Shown: piece by piece, positions 16,805-26,300 of the stretch
Position numbering within the stretch: position 1 is the first letter of the stretch
How the letters are laid out: each line of letters begins with the position of its first letter
NCBI GenBank assembly: GCA_016927905.1
Contig: JAFGLW010000017.1
Span: 1 to 38,043, forward strand
Direction: 5' to 3'
DNA: 38,043 bases
Source: a candidate division CSSED10-310 bacterium
GTDB taxonomy: Bacteria > CSSED10-310 > JAFGJC01
Program-made: the position numbers and the translations under genes
The notes under the pieces: generated by a model
Told to the model about the DNA's origin: nothing
Database searches by the model: none
What the model saw: the letters and a program-made list of their open reading frames with translations, nothing else

Positions 16805-17033
16805 ATAAAAGAACAACGATGCAATGCTTGGACGTATTGAACGGAATGTCGAAAATTTGATGTTGAACATTGTTGACGGTAATCTAAGAGACGGTCGGTA
16901 ATTTGGTTGAACTGAAGATGGGTCATGAAGATATTGATGTTTGCCGCTGCAGAGAGGATGGATCAAGAAGCTGAAATCATTGGTGAGCCTGCATTGACGA
17001 ACATAAATCACGAGATGCCCGGAGCGTAGGATA

Positions 17034-17132
17034 GTGGAACCAAGCAAAAAGGGGAAAGCAAGTGGTTGTTTGGGTTTTCTTATAGCCATAATCATTATTT
17101 TCATTTTGATTAAATTGGGATCGTGCATGTAA
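17034..17132 (+). CDS. Possible 32-residue single-helix membrane peptide
   Basis: GTG at 17034 to TAA at 17130-17132 encodes a basic start (EPSKKGKASG) and one strongly hydrophobic helix 'CLGFLIAIIIIFILIKLGSC'. GGAG lies nine bases upstream, and an AGGA lies closer. The clean charge-then-helix pattern is what a real small membrane protein looks like, but in AT-rich DNA it can also arise by chance. Repeat copy 2 begins nine bases after its stop. No family is recognised. Confidence 0.25.
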   Translation: MEPSKKGKASGCLGFLIAIIIIFILIKLGSCM

Positions 17133-17140
17133 CAAACAAA

Positions 17141-17181
17141 AATGGGGTCAGACCCCCTCTTGCTCTTCGGAATCCGGCTGG
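17141..17181. repeat. Dispersed repeat, copy 2, with GGGGTCAGACCCC palindrome
   Basis: The copy begins AATGGGGTCAGACCCCC and continues TCTTGCTCTT to CGGAATCCGGCTGG. GGGGTC-A-GACCCC (17144-17156) is a perfect 6-bp inverted repeat. Similar palindromes are common in bacterial genomes as REP-like elements mobilised by tyrosine transposases of the IS200 type. No transposase gene is in the window. Confidence 0.6.
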
Positions 17182-17234
17182 CAGTCGGGATGCATTTCGA
17201 TTCCGTCCTTTAAAAACAGGCTTTCTCGCCGTTC

Positions 17235-17263
17235 TTGACAAGCACAGGATGCCTTTGTAATAT
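17235..17263 (+). promoter_or_regulatory. Strong sigma-70 promoter of the two-giant-gene operon
   Basis: TTGACA (17235-17240), exactly 17 bases, then TAATAT (17258-17263). The -35 is perfect and the -10 matches four of six. Transcription would begin near 17270, about 95 bases before the GTG at 17366. It is the best sigma-70 match I found in the window. Confidence 0.65.
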
Positions 17264-17365
17264 AGAGTTGTTCAATTCAGCAGTGCTTTCCCGTCGGAGC
17301 GTTTTTGTCGATCTTTCTGTCTGAAGTGAAACAAAAATGAGTTTTGGCGGGGAGAGGGATCCGGC

Positions 17366-20300
17366 GTGGACGGATTGTCATGGAGAATGGTTTTTCCTGT
17401 TGAGAGGCGATTGGTGGGTTGGATCGTCCTAACGGTTGTTATTGGTTTGACAGCGATCGATCCGGCTTGTGCCGGAATTGATGCGGGTTTGCGGTATCTT
17501 GTGGACCGGCAGGCGACGGACGGGTCCTGGCCGGTATCGGAGCTTCCGGTCAGATCTCCAGCACTGACCACGGCGCGAGCGGCTGCAGCTCTGGCGCGAT
17601 GGGACGAACAGGGTCTGCCGGTTTACGGGAACCGGATCGAGAAGGCGGCCGGGTGGCTTTGCGGTGCGGATCGGGGGGAGGTGGAAATTCGTTCCGACCG
17701 AATCGCCCTAGCATCGGAGATGATCCACGATCCGGAATCGCTCCAGATGTACCAGGTGCTTCTGGAATCGCTCTACACATTCCAGGACCTGACCCCGGTG
17801 GAGGTCGAGCCGGGATTGTTTTTTGAAACGAGTGGATTTGGCTTCCAGCGGCATTTCAGCCCGGATGCCTGGGACACGGCGGCGGCATTGCGTGCCGTTT
17901 TGACAGAAGATCCGCTCCGGGAACTGATCAATCTTCCGGCCACCCATCCGGCGACTTGGGATCCCATTCTGGGTATGGCGGTATTTCTAATCAATGAACA
18001 GATTTCTGCCGGAACCGGAATGGCCGGCTGGCCATCCGAGTGGTCATTTTCCTCGCCGGAAGGCGGACCCCGATCAGCGGATCCTTACGTCACGGCTCTG
18101 GGTATTGACGCTCTTGCGTCGATTCCTCCGGACCATATGGTAGCAATCGAACAGGTTCAGGGATACCCGGCCGATTATGACCTGCCGATGCTTGTTGAGG
18201 GAGCAATCGTTCTGGGAATCACATATGTTCTATCGTGCCGAAATGAATCAGGAAATGAATCCTATTTTAACTGGCCGGGGAACATCGATAACCGTTATAA
18301 AATTCTGTTGACGGCAGCAGCCTTGCGGGCATGCCTTGTAACGGGAAACAACTCGTCCAATCTATGGCATCGATGTCGACTTTTCCTTGAAAATCAGCAA
18401 TTGCCAAACGGCAGTTGGGAGAACGATGTCTTTTTGACGGCTGAGGTTCTTCTTGCTTTGGATGCCTGCAGGCCGAATCTGTCTGTCTGCCTGGAAGCCA
18501 TTCAACCGGATCCTCAGGAACCGGGCATCGAGATCACGATTGATCAGAATCTGTCTGTCATATTTGTTGTAGAGAATCAGGGCGCTCGGCCGGCTCCCCC
18601 GACGATGATCGATCTTTTCCTGAAATCCGATACGGAGCAGATCGTTATCGCCACGAAACACCTGCCCTATCTTGATCCAGGTCAAATCTTATCGTCCCAG
18701 ACAATATCAGGTTTTGCACCATACTCCGGGACATTCAGGCTGGGGATTGCAATCGATCCACAGGAGATGATTGATGAAACCGATGAAACGGATAATATCG
18801 AACATACAGCTTATGACTTTTTCATCTTCAATCTCCCCATTTTGTCCTTTTCAGAAATCGTACTGCCTGAATCGGTCATGGAAAGTGATTCATTCGATCT
18901 TGATTTCAATCTGACAAATGCAGAAGGCTCTGCGACAGCAATGTTGACCATTCAGATTTCCGCTGATGACGGAGAACAACTCAGAGTTCTCAAGCACATT
19001 GAAACTCCAGTCGAACTGCCCGGAAATACGATCATGCAATCTTCCATCGGCATAGACGGATCGCAATTGTTCGAAAGCGAACTGCATCTGATCCCGGGCA
19101 ACTATCAAATTATTATTCTGGCCGAACACGACTCGTCTCCATGGGAAGAGATTGTTGCCGGAATGATTGAAGTCCTTCCCTCCATGAATCTCCACTGGGA
19201 TGATGATCCCCCTGATGTATATTATTTCGACCGTTATGGATCGCAACTGCCTGAACCTTCGGGTATCCCTCAGATTCAATCCGGTGAACCTGTTTTTTTG
19301 GTTGGAATGCAATATACGAACGATACATGTGATTTGGAAATTTGCCAGGAAACATATCCGGGAGTAATCATTCCCGATATTCCTCTTGGTTTTGGATGGC
19401 GACGATCTACCGAAGCACCGGGGACTCACCATCCCTATAACCTGATCATGCATATTCCCTCCGAGGGTGCGGGAGATACACCATGTGGGTCTCAACCTAT
19501 ATGCAGCATTCCGCCCAACCCAGACGGATCGACCTCATGTGAAGATCCCGGATATTTATGTTTCGATACTGCCATTGCTGATGGGGGGATGTCTCTGGAA
19601 CCGGGTTTGTATTACATCAGCTTGATTCTGGATGGAAGCAACAAATATATCGAATGTCATGAGTTCGGAGAAATGGACAACATCGCCGAGATACCTCTGG
19701 AAATCACGGGAATGCCGGATCTGGCGGTGAAAGATGCCTGCCGTTCCGAACTGACCGGCTGTCCACCACCGGAAGATACATGTGTATGGCTCGAAAACGG
19801 TCAGTATTTTCTCAATATCGTCATTGAAAACCTGGGGGACGGGCAGGCGAAACCGGGTCCATCTGGTGCAAAAATTGTGTACGGAACCGGTGATTATTGG
19901 AATTACGCCAACCGAGAGGATTGGGGATTTCTTTATCTATATGAAGTGATTCCAGGTCATTGTGAATCCCTGTTGTTGGGCCCGCTGCAGGGCGGATTCA
20001 TGATTCTTGAAAACACAATCTGGATCGCTGTCGACACGAATGAGAACATCCAAGAATCCGATGAAAACAATAATATTTATAACTATACGGTTATTCTCAA
20101 TTTGCCGGACTTCCAGTCTGATATCGAAGCCGTCGAAAACGGGCTTGAAACAGCACGGCTTCTATTCTCTCTCCAAAATGTTTCTTTGAATGCAGTGTAT
20201 CCTCCGGGCAGTCTTCTTCCAGTATCTCTCTATCAACAGGAAACAGCTTCTCAATGGATTGAAATCTTGTCTGAAATGATTGAAGCTCCTCCTCCGGGTG

Positions 20301-23300
20301 AAACCAGATTTCATTTTTTTGGTCCTGCAGGTTTGGATTGCGGTCAGGCCATGTATCGAGCCGAGGTAAACCCGGATCAAACAATCCCGGAGAGCAATTA
20401 TTCCAATAATTCCACTGCTGAAATCGAACTCGACAGGCTATGTCTCGACCCGGATGTCAAGGTTTCACCTTGCTTGAACATCTCCGATCCACAGCCACAT
20501 GTCGGCGAATCCACCGATATCACCACACATATCATCATGACTCGGCTTCTGAACTACGGCACATATTTCGAATGTGATAATTGTGATATTCAATACATCG
20601 ATGTATGTTGTTATTATTACGACGAATCGGATCCATCCCACCTGATCGGTCAATTCCAGATTCTGCTGGGACCGGGGGGGTCCACCGGCTGGGAATACCT
20701 TGGCCCCCGAAAATATTATCATCCGGTATCATTTTCATGGATGCCCTCAGCAACCGGCGTCATAGACAAGTTCCCCATAAAAGTTATTGCCCAACCGTTT
20801 GATTCGAACGGGCTCTTTACAGACCAGGATCCATCCAACAACATCCGTATCTGGCCGGCAGCGATTGAGCTTCTCGCAATGGATTTCATGGTGAACAGTT
20901 ATGGCATTCGAACAATTCCCGATCAACCGGTTCAAGGTCAGAACTTTCAATTATCCGTTACAGTGACCAACCTGGGAAGTCTGGGCCTTGATCCCGATCA
21001 AACCGTTTCCCTGTATGGTACATGTTCGGATCCATCGATCGATGAAATTGAATTTGGTTCCTTATGGATCGGACGCTACCAAAATCGCGAATTCAACATC
21101 GAAACAATATGGCCAGCAGGAAATTACATTCTTACCACCGAAGCAGATTACGGAAATGAACACCTGGAACTGGGAGATCCAGAAGATCCACCGGCCAACG
21201 GTGCGAATAATTTTGCATCAACCTGTATAACGGTAGGAGATTCCGTCAACCTGATTGCAGAAAGTCTATTGCTGAATCAGCCTTCAACAGGCTACGCTTG
21301 TGCCGCTCCGGATGATGAAATCTGTATTTTCGATATTGCCCGATCCATCGATATCGCTGTGGAAGTCACGAATGACGGATTGACTCCCATTACTTCAGTT
21401 TCAGTCACCGTTGTCTCACCGGACAATATCGATTTCCAACCCCTTGTCTCCAGAATTAATCGGATCGAACCCTCGGAAACCTATGTGCAGGTATTGGGAT
21501 CCTGGACACCGGCTGATCCCGGAACGATGCATCTGCTTTTTGTTGTCGATCCTTACGACGAGATTGATGAAGGCATCGAATCTGAAAACGATAATTCAAT
21601 TATCGCAGATTTGATCCTGTCGGCACCTGACAAACCGGATCTGGCGGTCATAAACTATGAAATTTCCGGATTCGCATCGAACTTGATACGCGAAGGTGAC
21701 AGAATAGAACTCCGGGGTATCATTGAAAATACTGATGACTATGGCACCGGTGGAGCGGATGCGGGACCCTTCAAGATACGGGCATTTTTCTCACAGTTCT
21801 CACCCGAAGTATTTCTGGAAAACCTGAGAAATGGATTGGTCGAACCGGTCGGAACCGAGATCCTCGCATCCGGATTAAGTGCGGGAGAGACGCTGACTAT
21901 TGATGAGACACCTCTTGAATGGGACACCTCCGGAACGAAAGGTTCCGGATATTTGTATCTCGCTGCTGATGCGGACTATGTTCAGGGCGACGCTTTCTAT
22001 GCGGAAGTCGACGAAATCATCGAGCATACGGAAAACCTAGCTTGGGAGTTCATCACGATTCATCCGGATGGAGGAACTGTCGATTCTGCCCGTCGGAGCG
22101 GTATTATATGGCTGCTGGATCATCAATGTCATCAGGAAATCGGAACTGAATGCCTCACAGCTTATTATTTCAATTTGGATACGAATCTTATGTCGATATA
22201 CGAAGAATCAGGGATACCGGATAGTTTTGGACATGCATATTTATCGGATTCCAATTCTCTGACTGATGATATCGAACCGGTTTATACAAGGCAAATCGGT
22301 TATTCCGATGATATCTATTTCATGTCCCCCGATGATCTGGATTTTTTATCAGCTCAGGGTGTCGACATCGATCATTTTGCCATAATCTGGGAGGGCTACA
22401 TCGATATTGGAAATAATAACCCTGGAAATCAACTTGATTGTTTAACTCCAAAATTTGAATTCTATTGTACCGAATCTGAACATTCCCGTGGCTGGATCTG
22501 GATCAACAACCGCATCATGACACCATACAGCCTTCAACTTTCACAGGCTGATGTGCCCAGAATGAACAATCTGAGCGAGGGGATGCACTGGTTTCAAGCA
22601 GCATTTATTCATTTTGATCCGGAGTGCATAGAAGCACCATCTGCCGTCTTCCGGTATAACTGTTCCGAGGGGAGTGATTTCATTGATCTTCAGTCACCCT
22701 GGCTTCACTCGGGAACGGGATTTTCTCATGGACTGTGGGATACCCAGACGGATCTCTTCCGTACGGGCATCGCAGCGGTTACGGACGCAGGGATACATAG
22801 GCTGTATTCGACTCCAGGCATGCCGGAGCCGCCGTTGATTCTGGACGAATACATTTCAGTGCTCCGGTATATTCTCGATACGCAATCTCCCGGCGGCAGC
22901 TGGGGTTCTCACTCCTTGCTCGATACGGGAATCTGTTTTTGGGCGCTGACCAGAACACGGATACTTCTGGATGACGGGATTCTAGCGCTTGATGCACAGA
23001 ACGAAGACATGGATGATTTGATCGGCCATCCGGATCCAATTTCCGGCTATTCCGGCGCGATAGGAAGAACATTGGCGTATTTCAATCGAATATTGTGGTC
23101 TCATGAGGATATTCCCGCAGCCGGAACTGGAACATGGGGCACGACCGAGGAAGATGCATTAATACTCGTGGCAATGGCGGAATTGAACGATGACGCTGAT
23201 TCCGACTTCTGGAGCAACTATATTCCGTCAAAGTTGGATAACAATCCGGAATCCAGAAACATGATCCAATGTGCCCTGGCATATTTTGCCGAAATGTACT

Positions 23301-26300
23301 TGGAATCGATCGATCCGGCATGTGACTCGGATATGGGATGCGGAGATCCCGTGTGTTGCCGGTATTGGGGTAAATGGCCGGGTGATCCCGCAGCACCCTG
23401 GCTGTTTTTTTCTCCGGTTTCGGCAATCATGGCTTTCGGGCAGGAAACTGCTTTCCCGGAACTTGAAAAGGCAGGAAATTACATTATCTGGTTGCGTGAC
23501 AGACACTGGAAATACGTTCCCGGTCTTCAGGTTTTCGGTCTCCATTATCCATCGATCACCCACGCACACAATCTTTATTGGTTGAAATCTCTCGGTGCAA
23601 CCGATGCTGATATCTGTGCTTTTCTGCACCGCATCCTCCCGCGTGAACTGCCATCCAATGCTTTTTCGTTGAGTGATGCCTTCCAATATGTCTGGGGTTT
23701 CCCTGAAAATGGTTATTATTTCAATCCAATTCGGATTAACGGCGGACCTGCCGATGACTGGGGCTGTCTGGCAATTCTCGCGCTGCTCGAAATCCGAAAC
23801 TGGATTTACGATGCCGGATGCGAGACCTATCGATGTGACCTGCATCATGAAGACCGCTTTCCGCCGGTACACACGGATCAGATAGATGCCATCATCCACC
23901 GGCTTGTCTCGGGCCTGAGAAATACATGGGAAACATCCCTATCAGGTGTTCCAGTCGGTGCGCATTCCTATGAATCCTACGAATCAACCGCCTATGCTTT
24001 TCAAGCATTGAATACTGGTTATGTCAGACTTCAGGATGATCCTTCACTCATCGGACAGATTGAACAGTCCATCTTTGAAGCGGTTCCAGGTCTGAATTTC
24101 ACTGGCATGATGGAAATGTGCCCGATCAGTTCGGTAATCGGGAACAACTTCCCGGGAATACCTGAATCGGCGATGATGATATGGTCTTTGAGAGAAATCA
24201 AAGATTGTTTCTATCCTGCAGGCCCGGGTAATTTCCCCGCTTATACACTTTTTGCGAAATTAATCAATGATCTTCATATGGATACATCACCAAATATGGA
24301 TGGCGGATGGGGCAGTTCACCCAGATGGTGGTCGGGTGGCAATACATCGCTGGAATCCGCAACCTCACTGGCGTTGATTGCGTTTGCCAGTACCAATACC
24401 TATAATTGTGGTGATCCGATTTTTGACAACGCTTTGGCGCTTCTGGAAATCGAATTCTGGCAACCGCCGGAATATCAGTTCAATGTCTGGAGCGCAGGCG
24501 ATGCAATCCAACTCGTGCCGCTTCTTAACGAAAACAAACCCTCCTGGACCGATTTCACCGAGGTTTCCGCACTGGAATTCCTTGGAGAAGCCCATCAGCG
24601 GCTTTATGATGGTGGATGGAATATCGAGGCCGGCGCAACAAATCCTGAACCTTCCACAACAATTGATACCGCCTGGGCGTTACTGGCAATGGGGAAATAT
24701 ATTGATGAACCTGGCTGGGCGGATAACAATGATTTTAAATTTGCCGTAAGCCAGGGTGTGGCTTGGTTGATAGCTGCTCAGATTTCCAACGAAGATCCAC
24801 TTTCCGAAGATGAAACCGGCGGTTGGGGATTGCGAATGGACGCCAAAGCTGCGGACACTTTGTCAACAGCAATCGCTACCTGGGCGCTGAATTCAGCGGA
24901 TTGGGAATCGGACTGCATCATCCAGGTGGAAATCGGAGGGGGCGATCCGCCTTATTCTGATCATACATGGCGGTTTGTTTCCGGAGATACCGTATTGCTT
25001 GATCTTTTCATCGATCAGTCGATTACCCCTGAATACCCGAAAACATATAGCGATGTCCTTCATTATCAAATCGCCTACCCGGATTGGGACGAGGAAGAAC
25101 CCATCGTTATCTCCGAATATATCATAGCTCCGGAAAACACACATTTTACAGCGGAATACCTTTTACCAATGGATGCTCCCGCCGGTCTATATACAACGAT
25201 CATTGAAGCCTACCACATCGGTGCTTTCGGACACATTGAATGGATGTGCGTTGATATCGATAAATTCTTCGTTATCGACAAGGATTTGCTGTCAAGAGAT
25301 CTGGCGTTGACTCAGATTCAATGTTCTTCGGAATATTTTGTTGCCGGAGAATCTGTCACGACCGAAATTCAAATCACCTGTACGGGTCCAAGCCCTGTAC
25401 CGGTCTCGGAAGCATGCCTGTACGACGGCGATCCCGGGATACCGGGTGGATATTCAAGGATTCTGGGATCGGTTGAAGTTCCTCCGACTGCACCAGGAGA
25501 TACAGTCTGGGTCTCGATTGACTGGACAGCTCCAGATGATCCGGGATGGATGGAGATCTGCGCTGTTGTCGACCCCCAGAACATCTTGGAAGAAAGCGAC
25601 GAATCGAACAACAAAGAGTGCAGCGATATTCAAATTTGCAGCGAAACCATCGAATGGATCGCCGGGGCACCCGACCCTTTTTCACCTGCAGTTTCACATC
25701 CAAACAAAGACATCACGGAGTTTCTTTTTTATATGAATTCGAACTCCGCCGTAACCATAACGATTTATCACCCGATATTTGATCCAGAACCTGAAATCGA
25801 CCGGATTATCGTTACCGAACCACTCTCGAGCGGTGAAAATGCCGTGATCTGGGATGGTTGCGATACGTTGGGATATATTGTTCAACTTTCAGAACTCTAT
25901 GGAATAGAGATATCGACAATACTGACTGGAACTTCTACATATGGATCGGTGGAGGTCGATAATATTGTGCCGATTTCAGAACTGATTTCTCCTCAGGAGA
26001 ATGAGTGCGTCGGTGGGATCATTCCTGTTGTCGGAACGGTTACCGATCTGAATTATCTCGGAGAGAACACAAACTTCGATTATGCAGAAATAACATTCGA
26101 TCAGAACGGTTCATCCCGGTTGATTGCCCGATTGAATCAACCCGTAATCGATGGTCAACTTGCGGAATGGGATACATCTTCAATCCCGGAGGGCAATGCG
26201 ATTCTGAGGGCAGAGACTCATGATACTGCCGGGAATACAACCATTGCCTCTCGAGCTATCTACATAAACCATCCACCGGATTGCCCCCAGGTAACCGAAC

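Larger units (their letters stand above)
16711..17365. other. AT-rich intergenic region before the giant operon
   Basis: This is 655 bases without a convincing conventional gene. It holds a candidate promoter for the membrane protein (16776-16804), a possible 32-residue membrane peptide (17034-17132), repeat copy 2 (17141-17181), and the promoter of the giant operon (17235-17263). From 16790 to 17140 it is clearly more AT-rich than its flanks. A 117-residue minus-strand open frame there (16775-17128) looks non-coding. The 5' leader after the promoter is about 95 bases with no clear riboswitch. Confidence 0.6.

Noticed and set aside
16775..17128. 117-residue minus-strand open frame in the AT-rich gap
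   Set aside because: No family, no signal or domain pattern and no good ribosome-binding site; composition suggests non-coding DNA.
17366..18480. Active squalene/oxidosqualene cyclase or prenyltransferase
   Set aside because: The toroid repeats are present, but no catalytic Asp-rich motif is seen and the domain is part of a secreted adhesin-like protein.
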